Source: CAZCFB01 sp964511535
GTDB lineage: Bacteria; Myxococcota_A; Polyangia; GCA-2747355; CAZCFB01
Direction of reading: 5' to 3'
NCBI GenBank assembly: GCA_964511535.1
Contig: CAZEFW010000023.1
Span: 8,400-72,399 of the forward strand
Length of the DNA stretch: 64,000 bases
The translations under genes and the position numbers were made by a program. The notes below the pieces were generated by a model. It saw nothing but the letters and a program-made list of their open reading frames with translations, did no database searches and was not told the origin of the DNA. This document shows positions 7,403 through 15,783 of this stretch, in pieces (within the stretch, counting starts at the first letter, position 1; each line of letters begins with the position of its first letter).

Positions 7403-8848
7403 GATTTCCATCAGGGCCTGGTTGAATTGTTCCGTCGTACCGCATTCAAGCGGCTCGAAGCGCTTGAACGCCCGGTAGAAGGTCTGGCGCATGGCCCAGG
7501 CGTGGCGCACGCGGAACAGGTGCCGGTACAGCTCCGACGGGGGCCGGTCCACCAGCCAGCGCAGCCGGCGCCGCACCTCCGGGAACTCCACGGCGAAGGA
7601 GAAGAGCCGCTGCAGGTTGGTGATCCGGTGGCGGGCACGCGCCGAGGAGAAGCGCAGCGGCGAGGCGCCGAAGTAGGACAGGTCGAGTCGGTCGAAGTCA
7701 CCGTCGAAGTGGCCCTCGGCCATGGCGCGCCGGGCGATCTCGGTGCCGGGGTACGGCTGCAGGATGGTGGCGGCGGCGAAGTCCACGCCGCACGCCACGT
7801 TGAGCGCCACGGTGGAGAGCGCCTCGTCGAAGGTCTCGGTGGGGATGCCGAGCATGGAGAACGAGAGCACCCGCAGGCCGCGCGCCTTGAGGCGGCGGCA
7901 ACCGGCAAGGATCCGGTCTGTGCTGCCCGGGCGGCCGAGCCAGCGCCGGCGCAGCCGCTCGGAGCCTGACTCCATGCCCACGCCCACGGCGGTGCAGTTG
8001 CTGCGCACCAGCGCGCGAACGGTGCGCTCGGTGGCGCGCTCCGGCCGCAGCTTGCACATGTAGGGCAGGCCCACGCGCCGCCGGTAGACCTCGGCGAAGG
8101 CCTCGAACCAGGGGCGATGGGCCACGAAGTTTGCGTCCAGAAACCAGACCAGCCGGACACCCCAGCGACGCTTCACCTCGAGGATCTCGTCCACCAGGGC
8201 CTCGGGGTCCCGCACCCGCAGACGCGCGCCGTGGGGCCGGTACCGCTCGTTGAGGGTGCGGTTAAAGCAGTAGGTGCAGCTGAACGGGCAGCCGCGTGTG
8301 GCCAAAAACGCCTTGTTCGGGGCGGCGCGATAGGCGCGGCGCGAATCGTAGAGCAGGTCGAAGGCCGGCGGCGCCAGGCGGTTCAGGTCCAGGGGCGGGG
8401 GGCGGGGTTCTCCTCGCTTGACCGCCCCGGCGCCGTGATCGGCCCGGGCCCACCAGCCGGGCGGAGGGGACTCTCTGCCCGCTGCGAGGCCATCGAGGTA
8501 TTCGGGGAACGACTCCTCCCCCTCGCCCACGCAGACCCCGTCCAGCGGCGCCTGAAGGATCACCTCCGGGAAGAACGTCGGGTGGGGGCCGCCCATGACC
8601 AGCACCTTGCCGGGGAACAGCCGCCGCAGCGCGTGCGCCCAGGCGAGGTAGACCCGGTGCAGCCCGGTGGTGGCGCTCAGGGCCAGGACATCGGCGCCCC
8701 TGACCCGGGCGTCCGCGGCCACCGCGGCCGCGTCGGAACCCTGCACCAGCGCCACCTGGTGACCCTCGCGCCGGAGCGACCCGGCCAGAGACATGATGCC
8801 GTAGGCCAGCGCTTCGCTGGCGCTGAGCATGACGAAGGTGACGCGCAT
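7400..8848 (-). CDS. B12-binding-type radical SAM protein
   Basis: 482 residues. The N-terminal half resembles a cobalamin-binding Rossmann domain (VRGADVLALSATTGLHRVYLAWAHALRRL, GKVLVMGGPHPTFFPE, then DGVCVGEGEESFPEYL). The radical SAM core follows with the 4Fe-4S motif CPFSCTYC (about residues 188-195) and the GMESGSERL segment. The C-terminal part is Arg-rich and unassigned. Such enzymes perform methylations or rearrangements on lipids, tetrapyrroles or natural products; the substrate is not evident. It lies 37 nt downstream of a small lipoprotein gene on the same strand. Its stop codon is supplied by the octamer repeat. Confidence 0.88.
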   Translation of the reverse strand: MRVTFVMLSASEALAYGIMSLAGSLRREGHQVALVQGSDAAAVAADARVRGADVLALSATTGLHRVYLAWAHALRRLFPGKVLVMGGPHPTFFPEVILQAPLDGVCVGEGEESFPEYLDGLAAGRESPPPGWWARADHGAGAVKRGEPRPPPLDLNRLAPPAFDLLYDSRRAYRAAPNKAFLATRGCPFSCTYCFNRTLNERYRPHGARLRVRDPEALVDEILEVKRRWGVRLVWFLDANFVAHRPWFEAFAEVYRRRVGLPYMCKLRPERATERTVRALVRSNCTAVGVGMESGSERLRRRWLGRPGSTDRILAGCRRLKARGLRVLSFSMLGIPTETFDEALSTVALNVACGVDFAAATILQPYPGTEIARRAMAEGHFDGDFDRLDLSYFGASPLRFSSARARHRITNLQRLFSFAVEFPEVRRRLRWLVDRPPSELYRHLFRVRHAWAMRQTFYRAFKRFEPLECGTTEQFNQALMEI

Positions 8849-8885
8849 GGGAGGGTCAGGCTCCGGTGACTGGCGCCGGGCGGCG

Positions 8886-9146
8886 CTACTCCAGCGGGAT
8901 GTCCCAGCCGCGGCTGTCCTTTTTGCCGCCGGCGTCCCGCGCCGCGTCGGGGCTGCCCCGGTCAGGGCCGGCGTCCGAGGCTCCGCTGTCCGGGCCCGAG
9001 CTGTCCACGGCGGCGCTGTCCGCGGGGCTGGCGTCCAGCGTGCGGGTCACGGTGGACCCGCAGGCCGCGGCCACCGCGGCTCCGGCCCCGAGCCCCACGA
9101 AGAAACCCAGCTTGAGCAGCCGCTTCACCTTTTTTCCAACGGACAT
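8886..9146 (-). CDS. Small lipoprotein with Asp/Ser/Ala-rich tail
   Basis: 86 residues. Basic N-terminus (MSVGKKVKRLLKLG), hydrophobic core and VAAAC lipobox at about residue 29, followed by a low-complexity stretch rich in D, S, A, G and P and a C-terminal GWDIPLE. No domain. It precedes the radical SAM gene in the same direction. No clear Shine-Dalgarno is seen. The signal peptide plus lipobox make a real gene likely even though the tail composition is not informative. Confidence 0.6.
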   Translation of the reverse strand: MSVGKKVKRLLKLGFFVGLGAGAAVAAACGSTVTRTLDASPADSAAVDSSGPDSGASDAGPDRGSPDAARDAGGKKDSRGWDIPLE

Positions 9147-9251
9147 GACGGCATATTAACCCACATTGCGCGGCGGGTGGAACCGGCTCCTCATGATCTG
9201 GCATCCCCCTTGCTCCTTGTTGGCGCATGTACAGGCCACGAGGAGCAAACC

Positions 9252-10388
9252 ATGGATAAACAGCCGATGAGAGGGGATGGCGCCGGACCTGCCCGGATCA
9301 GGTTGCACATATCAGGTTGCAATGCTGCCCCGGCGCTGGCCGGCCTGGCCCTGATCCTGATGGCCGGCTGCATGGACGCCCCGCGGCCCGAGCCAGAGGA
9401 TTCGACACAGCAGGCGCGGGCGCTGGCTGCCGCCGGTCCGGTGAAGATCATCCTGGGGACACGGGCGGACCTCACCCTGGCCGACGCCGCAGTGGTGACG
9501 CGGGGCCCCTGGGGTACCGGCCCGGGCCGCTTCGGCAAGGACGACGAGGCCACGCGCCCCGGGCCCATGTCCCTGGCGGTGGATCGTCAAGGGACCGTGT
9601 TCGTCCTGGACCAGGTGAACCGCCGCGTGCAGCGGTTCTCGCGCCATGGATCGCGCCTGCCCGCCATGACCGGCCTGTCGGAGACAACCGAGGACATCGC
9701 CCTGCACCACGGGCAGGTCTGGGCGCTGGAGTATGTGCCCCATGACGGGCCACGCTACGCCGTGACCCGGCGCGGCGCCCGCGGCGCAGACCTCACGGTG
9801 CTGCTGGACCGGGAGCGGGAGCTGGCCACCGGCCTGTTCGTCACGGGGCCGGCGGCCACCCCGGACGTCCGGGTGGAGCAGCGCCAGGACACCCTGCTGC
9901 GGGTGGTGCGAGAGGGCGCCGCCCTGGCTCCAGCCAGGCAGACCCACCATGTGCTCGGGCGGCCCAACCGCGGGCAGCCGGGGCACCGGGTCACGGCCCG
10001 GCTCACCGGGACGCACACGGCCCTGGTCATGACCGTGGACCCGGAGGTGGGCGCGCGGCCCGCCTTCGAGGTGTCCACCCCGATCCCCCTGGTGGCCATC
10101 CAGGAGCTGGACACCGACGCCGACGGCGCGATCTACGTCGGCCTGTTCCTGGCCACCGAGGGCCCGGCGCCCGACTTCGCCTGGGAGCAGGTGCGCAAGG
10201 TGGTGGTGGCCTGGCGCCCGGGCGCCGGGCACCGGGTGGTGGAGATGCAGGCCATCTTCGCCACCACCGTCTTTCGACCGGTGGCCGTGGGCCAGGACGG
10301 CGCGCTGTACCAGCTGCACACCACCGAGCAGGAGGTGCTCGTCCGGCGATGGGCGCCGGTGTTCGGGCCCCGGGAGGTGCGGCCATGA
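9252..10388 (+). CDS. Lipoprotein with NHL-like beta-propeller character
   Basis: 378 residues. The ATG at 9252 has GAGGAG 7 nt upstream; the frame stays open further up, but that part is antisense to the small lipoprotein and radical SAM genes. After a polar N-terminus the signal PALAGLALILMAGC gives a lipobox (MAGC). The segment PGRFG then MSLAVDRQGTVFVLDQVNRRVQRFSRHG is a typical NHL blade, and later parts (IQELDTDADGAIYVGLF, PVAVGQDGALYQL) look like further blades. It is probably exported to the envelope. It ends in ATGA overlap with the next gene, so the two are translationally coupled. Confidence 0.8.
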   Translation: MDKQPMRGDGAGPARIRLHISGCNAAPALAGLALILMAGCMDAPRPEPEDSTQQARALAAAGPVKIILGTRADLTLADAAVVTRGPWGTGPGRFGKDDEATRPGPMSLAVDRQGTVFVLDQVNRRVQRFSRHGSRLPAMTGLSETTEDIALHHGQVWALEYVPHDGPRYAVTRRGARGADLTVLLDRERELATGLFVTGPAATPDVRVEQRQDTLLRVVREGAALAPARQTHHVLGRPNRGQPGHRVTARLTGTHTALVMTVDPEVGARPAFEVSTPIPLVAIQELDTDADGAIYVGLFLATEGPAPDFAWEQVRKVVVAWRPGAGHRVVEMQAIFATTVFRPVAVGQDGALYQLHTTEQEVLVRRWAPVFGPREVRP

Positions 10389-11818
10389 GCGCGCGCGCGA
10401 CCATCGCCACCCTGCTGGGCCTCTGCCTGCTGCTGCCTGCCGGCGCGCAGGCAGCGTGCCCCACCATCACCCGCGACAAGATCATCGCCATCGCCAAGAG
10501 CGGCGTGGGCTGCCGCTACGTGTGGGGCGGCACCTGCTGGAACCCGAAGAACAAGAAGTGGAAGGGCGCCGACTGCTCGGGCTACGTCACGGTGTGCTGG
10601 CAGATCCCGGCGGCCCAGGCCACCACCACCTGCAAGCCCCACTACTACACCACCTCCTCGTTCAAGTATTCGTCCACCCACTGGAGCACCATCAGCCGCA
10701 ACAGCCTGATCAAGGGCGACGCCATGAACTACAACTCCGGCGGCAAGGGGCACATCATCCTGTACAACTCGGGCAACAAGTGGGGCAACGCCCAGGCGTA
10801 CGAGGCCAAGGGCACCGCCTACGGCATCGTCTACGGCACGCGCTATGTCTCGTCGTACTACGCGGGCAAGCGCCGCCACCGCATCGGCGCGTCCACCCCG
10901 CCCAAGCCCAAGTATCCGCTCATGACCATCAGCAGCGCCATCGCCACCATCGGCAGCCAGAAGCGGGATTACTGCACCGCCTACAAGAGCAAGGGGATCT
11001 TCGACTGGAAGGTGGGCCAGAAGACGGTGGTCAACGTGGACGTCAAGAACAGCGGCACCGCCGTCGCCGCCAACGTCTACATCGGCCTGTGGGCCGAGCA
11101 GCCGTACCTGAAGGTGACGAAGTGGAACATCTACTCCAACTGGAAGAAGTCGAGCTTCGCGCTGAACGACACCGACGGGATGCAGAAGATCGGCCACACC
11201 AACCCGGCCAAGCAGTTCAAGCTCTGGCTAGGGGGTATGTCGCCGGGCGAGACCAAGCGCATCCGGCTGCAGGTGCAGGCCCTGGGCTACAGCGTGGGCA
11301 AGGCGGATCACCCCGACGTGCGCGCCTGGGTCTGGCACGTGGACAACTACTACGAGAAGAAGGACTTCTGGGCCAAGCCGAACAACGTCAAGGGCTACCA
11401 GAAGCAGAACGGCGGCAACCTGCACACCTACACCCAGACCGACGTCTTCTCGGCGGAGAAGTGCGACGGCAAGGACAACGACTGCGACGGCAAGGCGGAC
11501 GAGGGCGGCGTGTGCCCCAAGCCGCCGCCGCCCCCCAAGGCTGACGCCGGCGCGCCCGCGGCAGATTCGAGCGCGCCCCCGGTGGAGCCGGGAAAACAGG
11601 ACGGCGGGGTGGGGCAGCCGTCCGCGCCCGAGGCGGGGGCGAAAAAACCTGGCAAGGGGATCGGCGTCAAGCCGGGCAAGGGCGTGCAGCCGGCCCCGGA
11701 AGACGATGCGTTCCGCGGCATGGGCGGCGAGTGCAGCGCCGGCGGCGCAGGGGGCACCGGCGGGCCGCTGGTGCTGGCGCTGCTGGGCCTCCTGTGGCTG
11801 CGGCGTCGGCGGTCCTAA
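10385..11818 (+). CDS. NlpC/P60-like exported protein with MYXO-CTERM tail
   Basis: 477 residues, starting at the ATG that overlaps the preceding stop. A signal peptide (ATLLGLCLLLPAGAQA) is followed by a papain-like segment with YVWGG, ADCSGYVTVCW (candidate catalytic Cys) and KGHIILYNSG (candidate His), which resembles NlpC/P60 peptidoglycan hydrolases. A middle beta-rich domain and the acidic motif CDGKDNDCDGKADEG come next, then a Pro/Lys/Gly linker. The C-terminus is GECSAGGAG followed by GGPLVLALLGLLWLRRRRS, a MYXO-CTERM-type sorting tail. It is probably exposed on the cell surface and acts on cell wall or a surface glycopeptide. Confidence 0.85.
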   Translation: MSARATIATLLGLCLLLPAGAQAACPTITRDKIIAIAKSGVGCRYVWGGTCWNPKNKKWKGADCSGYVTVCWQIPAAQATTTCKPHYYTTSSFKYSSTHWSTISRNSLIKGDAMNYNSGGKGHIILYNSGNKWGNAQAYEAKGTAYGIVYGTRYVSSYYAGKRRHRIGASTPPKPKYPLMTISSAIATIGSQKRDYCTAYKSKGIFDWKVGQKTVVNVDVKNSGTAVAANVYIGLWAEQPYLKVTKWNIYSNWKKSSFALNDTDGMQKIGHTNPAKQFKLWLGGMSPGETKRIRLQVQALGYSVGKADHPDVRAWVWHVDNYYEKKDFWAKPNNVKGYQKQNGGNLHTYTQTDVFSAEKCDGKDNDCDGKADEGGVCPKPPPPPKADAGAPAADSSAPPVEPGKQDGGVGQPSAPEAGAKKPGKGIGVKPGKGVQPAPEDDAFRGMGGECSAGGAGGTGGPLVLALLGLLWLRRRRS

Positions 11819-12594
11819 CGCCTCCGCCGCTCTTCTGATCTGTCTGACAGCCACAGCCCCAGGTCCACAGGCAGCAGCCGGAACATGCGGATGATGGTGC
11901 GCAGCTTGGCGCCGGGGATCAGCAGCCGCCGGTTGGCGGCCAGGGCCTGCCAGCTCTCCTGGACCGTCTGCTCGGCGCTGATGGCCACCCCCTCGGAGCG
12001 CTTGTCCCACAGGACCCCCGCGATGTCCTGAAACTCGGTGGGCACAGGGCCCGGGCAGAGGGCCTGGACCCGGATCCGATCCGCTCTCACCTCGGCGCCG
12101 AGGATATGGGACAGGGTGACCACGTACGCCTTGGTGGCCGAGTACACGGCGTTGAAGCGCACCGGGCGCAGGCCCACCACCGACGCGTTGTTGATCAGCG
12201 CCCCGCCGCCGCCGGCGCGCCGGCGCAGGTTGATGAAGCGATGGGCCAGATCGGTGAGCGCCAGCACGTTGATCAGCACCATCTCGTTCTGCCGCTGCCG
12301 ATCCAGCTGCGCGAAGTCCCCCTGCAGGCCGAAGCCGGCGTTGTTGAACAGCAGCGACACCGGGTGGCCCACCTGCTCCACGGCCTGCCACAGGCGATCA
12401 CGGCCCGCCGGGCCCGACAGGTCCGCCTGCACCACGTGGGTCTGAACGGGCAGCTCCGCCGACAGGGCTTCGAGCCGCTCCAGCCTGCGCGCGGCGAGGA
12501 TCAGGTTGGTGCCCTGTTGGGCCAGCAACCTGGCATACGCCGCGCCGAGTCCTGACGAGGCTCCCGTGACCACGGCCCACGGGTATCGATCCAT
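11815..12594 (-). CDS. Short-chain dehydrogenase/reductase
   Basis: 259 residues, classical SDR. Cofactor motif TGASSGLG (residues 10-17), NNAG (about 89-92), catalytic Ser in NNASVVG and YSATK with the Tyr/Lys pair. Arg residues after the second strand (AARRLERL) favour NADP(H). AGGAGG stands 5 nt before the ATG. The 3' ends of this gene and the MYXO-CTERM gene overlap by 4 nt (convergent). It lies 29 nt after a membrane-protein gene, suggesting one transcript. The substrate is unknown. Confidence 0.93.
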   Translation of the reverse strand: MDRYPWAVVTGASSGLGAAYARLLAQQGTNLILAARRLERLEALSAELPVQTHVVQADLSGPAGRDRLWQAVEQVGHPVSLLFNNAGFGLQGDFAQLDRQRQNEMVLINVLALTDLAHRFINLRRRAGGGGALINNASVVGLRPVRFNAVYSATKAYVVTLSHILGAEVRADRIRVQALCPGPVPTEFQDIAGVLWDKRSEGVAISAEQTVQESWQALAANRRLLIPGAKLRTIIRMFRLLPVDLGLWLSDRSEERRRR

Positions 12595-12623
12595 GGTGTC
12601 CTCCTGGTTTTGACAGGGAGACT

Positions 12624-13442
12624 TTACTCAGGGGTGACGCGCGGGGCCAGGTTGACGATGAGCTGCCGCTCGGTGGCGGCGCGGGATGAGGCCCAGTGGA
12701 ACGCTGCGGGCACGAACGCAAGGCCGGTGAGGAACACCAGGAAGGGGGGCACGAAGAAGAGCACGGCGCCGGGCACCGCCGCGGCGGTGGCGACCCAGGT
12801 CAGGGCCCACATGCCGAACCGGCTGCCGGAGCCGAGGCCGGCGGGATCCCGGGTGAGGCTGGCCTGCACCCGGCTCACGTGCACCAGCGAGAAGATCAGC
12901 AGGCACACGTGGGCGTGGCCCACCAGCACCGCGCTGATGGTGGCCCAGCGCCCGAACTCCGCGCTGGTCCAGCCGAGCAGGAGCACGGCCACCAGCAGGT
13001 GAAGGCTCAGGGGAGCCAGCAAGCTCGCCGCCACCAGGGGCAGGGCGAGGGAGGGCCGCTCCAGGCGCCGGAGGCGGCCCAGGCCCCAGGCAGCGGCGCC
13101 GCCGGTCTCGAGCATGGCCAGGTCCTGGTACACATCACCCGACAGGCGCAGGCGGCGGCCGATGCTCAGCTCCATCAGCGGACGGCCGCCGACGCGCAGC
13201 GCCAGGTAGGTGGCGCCCATGAGCAGCCAGCTGGCGAGCAGCGTGTGCGCCGCGAAGCGCGCGTCGATCACCACGGTGGCGAGCAACAGGGCCGCGCCCA
13301 CGATGCCGGCGCCGCCGGCCCAGGACCGGGCTACACGGCGAGCGTGCAGGTTGAGTAGTTCGGGGGGAAATGGCGCCCTGGCTTGCTGCAGGATCAGGTC
13401 ATCCCTGCGAAGCTGAGCAGCGTATCGGTTGTCCTTGTACAA
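12624..13442 (-). CDS. Polytopic membrane protein of unknown function
   Basis: 272 residues. I choose the TTG at 13442 because AGGAGG lies 9 nt upstream; a TTG nine nt earlier abuts the AGGAGG and cannot be served by it. About six hydrophobic segments are visible (for example GIVGAALLLATVVI, LLASWLLMGATYLAL, LALPLVAASLLAPLSLHLLVAVLLLGW, AVLVGHAHVCLLIFSLVHV, AVPGAVLFFVPPFLVFLTGLAFV). No family recognised. A palindromic motif sits 59-76 nt upstream. Confidence 0.75.
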   Translation of the reverse strand: MYKDNRYAAQLRRDDLILQQARAPFPPELLNLHARRVARSWAGGAGIVGAALLLATVVIDARFAAHTLLASWLLMGATYLALRVGGRPLMELSIGRRLRLSGDVYQDLAMLETGGAAAWGLGRLRRLERPSLALPLVAASLLAPLSLHLLVAVLLLGWTSAEFGRWATISAVLVGHAHVCLLIFSLVHVSRVQASLTRDPAGLGSGSRFGMWALTWVATAAAVPGAVLFFVPPFLVFLTGLAFVPAAFHWASSRAATERQLIVNLAPRVTPE

Positions 13443-13495
13443 GCGGGTCAACCTCCTGCCGATATTACGTGGGCCGCGCGCCGCTTATTTCTCAC

Positions 13496-13521
13496 GCGGT
13501 CTCTTTATTAAAGGTGACCGC
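13496..13521. promoter_or_regulatory. Palindrome GCGGTC...CTTTATTAAAG...GACCGC
   Basis: Arms GCGGTC (13496-13501) and GACCGC (13516-13521) enclose the inner palindrome CTTTA-T-TAAAG. The 18-mer CTCTTTATTAAAGGTGAC (13501-13518) recurs with two mismatches at 54285-54302, again just upstream of a minus-strand membrane-protein gene. It may be an operator or a transcript hairpin between the hydrolase stop and the membrane-protein start. Confidence 0.5.
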
Positions 13522-13546
13522 TACGCGGGGGCGGGGCAACGCGTGG

Positions 13547-14359
13547 TCAGGGAGTTTTCATCAGGCGGCGCACGCGGCCGATGGCGAGGGGCAGCGCCGC
13601 GGGATCTTCCAGGGGGAAGGCGTGCCCCGCGCGGGGGACGAGGGTCAGGCGCGCGTCCGGGATGCGGCGGGCCAGGGTGCGGGAGTTGGCCGGCGGCACG
13701 ATGACGTCGCTGTCGCCCGTGATCACCTCCACCGGGCAGGCGATCTGCTTCAGGCGCAGGCAGGTGGAGTGGCTGGCGGCGGCGGCCATCTGGCCCAGCA
13801 CCCCGGCCATGCGCGGGGCGGCGGCGGACATGGTGCGATCCCAGACGCTGAACAGGTTCGGGTCACGCGCCAGGGTGTCGGGGTGCACCAGCAGCCGGCG
13901 GATGCGCCGGACCGACTCGCGGGAGCCGGACAGGGCCCGCAGCATCTCCAGCACCACGCGCAGGCGCACCGGCCGGCCCAGGGGCACGCCGCAGGTGGTG
14001 GCGGCCAGCACCATGCCACCCACCAGCCGCGGGTGGTCCAGGCACAGGCGCTGGGCGATCATCCCGCCCAGCGAGAGCCCCACCACCAGGGCGCGCTCCA
14101 CGCCGGCGTGGTCCATGACCGCGGCGGTATCCGCGGCGAGGCCGGCCATGCTGTAGGGGACCCGCGGGGCGTCGGACGCCCCGGTGCCGCGGTTGTCCGG
14201 GGAGACCACCAGGTGGCCGCTCTTGACCAGCCCCCCGGTGAGGCCGAGCCACATGGCCGCCGGCAAGCCGAGGCCCTGGATCAGCACCACCGGCTGACCG
14301 GCGCCCCGGCGGTGGTACGCCAGGCGGACGCCCCGGCGGGTGACGAAGTGTTGGCTCAC
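13547..14359 (-). CDS. Alpha/beta-hydrolase
   Basis: 270 residues. Alpha/beta-hydrolase fold with oxyanion segment LIQGLGLPAAMW, SPDNRGTGASDAP, nucleophile elbow GLSLGG (about residues 94-99), acid in ITGDSDVIVP and catalytic His in RAGHAFPLE. Closest in style to esterases, lipases and 3-oxoadipate enol-lactonase-like proteins; the substrate cannot be set. Divergent from the flavoprotein gene with about 100 nt between starts. Confidence 0.9.
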   Translation of the reverse strand: MSQHFVTRRGVRLAYHRRGAGQPVVLIQGLGLPAAMWLGLTGGLVKSGHLVVSPDNRGTGASDAPRVPYSMAGLAADTAAVMDHAGVERALVVGLSLGGMIAQRLCLDHPRLVGGMVLAATTCGVPLGRPVRLRVVLEMLRALSGSRESVRRIRRLLVHPDTLARDPNLFSVWDRTMSAAAPRMAGVLGQMAAAASHSTCLRLKQIACPVEVITGDSDVIVPPANSRTLARRIPDARLTLVPRAGHAFPLEDPAALPLAIGRVRRLMKTP

Positions 14360-14457
14360 TCGCGCGCCCCGGTCAGGTCGACTCCCATGGGCGCAGCATA
14401 CCAGAGCGCGGGGCTGACCATTGCCCCGCAGCCTCGGCAGGCTTAGTCTTGGCGCCC

Positions 14458-15765
14458 ATGACGACGACTTACGATGTGGCGATCATCGGCGCCGGCTCGG
14501 CGGGCGCGGCGGCGGCCGGACACTGCGCGCGGCGAGGCATGTCGGCGGCCCTGCTGGAGGCAGGCCCGCTGGCCCGGGCCGGGGCGCGCTGGATCAACGC
14601 CATCCCCGGCTGGACCTTCGACGAGGCGGACGTGGCGCGACCCTCCGCCGAGGAGACCCTCGGCCCTCCGCCGCCGGCGATCCACGTGTTCGCCGGGCGC
14701 CGCGAGGAGCGCGTCAAGGTGGTGACGGACCAGTTCATCGAGGTGGACATGGGCCTGCTGGTGGCGCGGCTGCAGCGTGAGGCGCGGGCTGCGGGGGTGA
14801 CGCTGATGCCGGGCAGCCGGGTCACGGGCGTCTCCGAGGGGCAGCTCGAGCTGAAGGGGGGAGGGCAGGTGCGCGCGCGCTGGCTGGTGGACGCCTCGGG
14901 GCTGGGCGGGGCGCGGCTGCTGAACCAGCCCGCGCCGGAGCAGGCCGACCTGTGCGAGGCGCGGCACCAGGTGCACCAGGTGGACGACCCGGCGCGGGCG
15001 CGCACGTTCTTCGCCGCCCACGGCGTGGAGCCGGGTGAGAGCCTGGTGTTCACCAGCGTGGCCGGCGGGTTCTCGAGCCTGCAGGTGCGGCTGGAGGGGG
15101 AGGTGATCACGTTGCTGTCGGGGACCATCCCGGGGCAGGGCTGGGACCGACCGCGCAAGGTGCTGGGCCAGCTGCGGCGGGAGCAGCCCTGGATCGGCGA
15201 GCAGCTGCGGGGCGCCGGGCGCGCCATCCCCCTGCGGCGGCCATACGACCGCCTGGCCCGCGGCGACCGGGCCCTGCTCGGCGACGCCGCCTGCCAGGTG
15301 TTCTCGGCCCACGGATCGGGCGTCGGGCAAGGGCTGATCGCGGCGAAGATGCTGGCAGACAGCCTGGCCGCCGGCCGCGGCGTCACCGGGTACCAGGCGG
15401 ACTACCAGCGCGAGCATGGCGGGGTGCTGGCGGCGGTGGTCTGGTTCCGGCGCCTGACCCAGCGGCTCACCCCGCGCCAGCTGGGCCAGCTCATCAGCGC
15501 GGGAATCATGAACCCCGACATCTCCCGCGACGCCCTGCTCCAGCGCAGCCTGTCGGACATGCCGTCGGCCCGGGGCCTGACCAGCGCGGCAGGCGGCGTG
15601 CTGCGCCAGCCGGGCCTGGCCCTGCGGATCATGGGGCCCACCGTGGCGCGCATGGCCCTCATCCGCCAGGCCTACCGCTCATACCCGGACAGCGGCGAGC
15701 CGGCGGACCTGCGGCGCTGGCAGCGTCGGCTGAAGCTGCTGGGACAGCAGCCGGATCCGGTTTAG
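14458..15765 (+). CDS. FAD-dependent oxidoreductase (geranylgeranyl reductase/halogenase-like)
   Basis: 435 residues from the ATG at 14458; a TTG three codons earlier is possible. N-terminal FAD-binding motif YDVAIIGAGSAGAAAAGHCARRG, a middle substrate domain, and the second FAD motif RALLGDAACQVFSAHGSGVGQGLIAAKMLADSL (about residues 270-302). This arrangement is that of the group containing geranylgeranyl reductases, halogenases and PHBH-like monooxygenases. Lack of a WxWxIP motif argues against a halogenase. Divergent from the hydrolase gene. Confidence 0.85.
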   Translation: MTTTYDVAIIGAGSAGAAAAGHCARRGMSAALLEAGPLARAGARWINAIPGWTFDEADVARPSAEETLGPPPPAIHVFAGRREERVKVVTDQFIEVDMGLLVARLQREARAAGVTLMPGSRVTGVSEGQLELKGGGQVRARWLVDASGLGGARLLNQPAPEQADLCEARHQVHQVDDPARARTFFAAHGVEPGESLVFTSVAGGFSSLQVRLEGEVITLLSGTIPGQGWDRPRKVLGQLRREQPWIGEQLRGAGRAIPLRRPYDRLARGDRALLGDAACQVFSAHGSGVGQGLIAAKMLADSLAAGRGVTGYQADYQREHGGVLAAVVWFRRLTQRLTPRQLGQLISAGIMNPDISRDALLQRSLSDMPSARGLTSAAGGVLRQPGLALRIMGPTVARMALIRQAYRSYPDSGEPADLRRWQRRLKLLGQQPDPV

Positions 15766-15783
15766 CGAGATGCTCGGCAGCCG

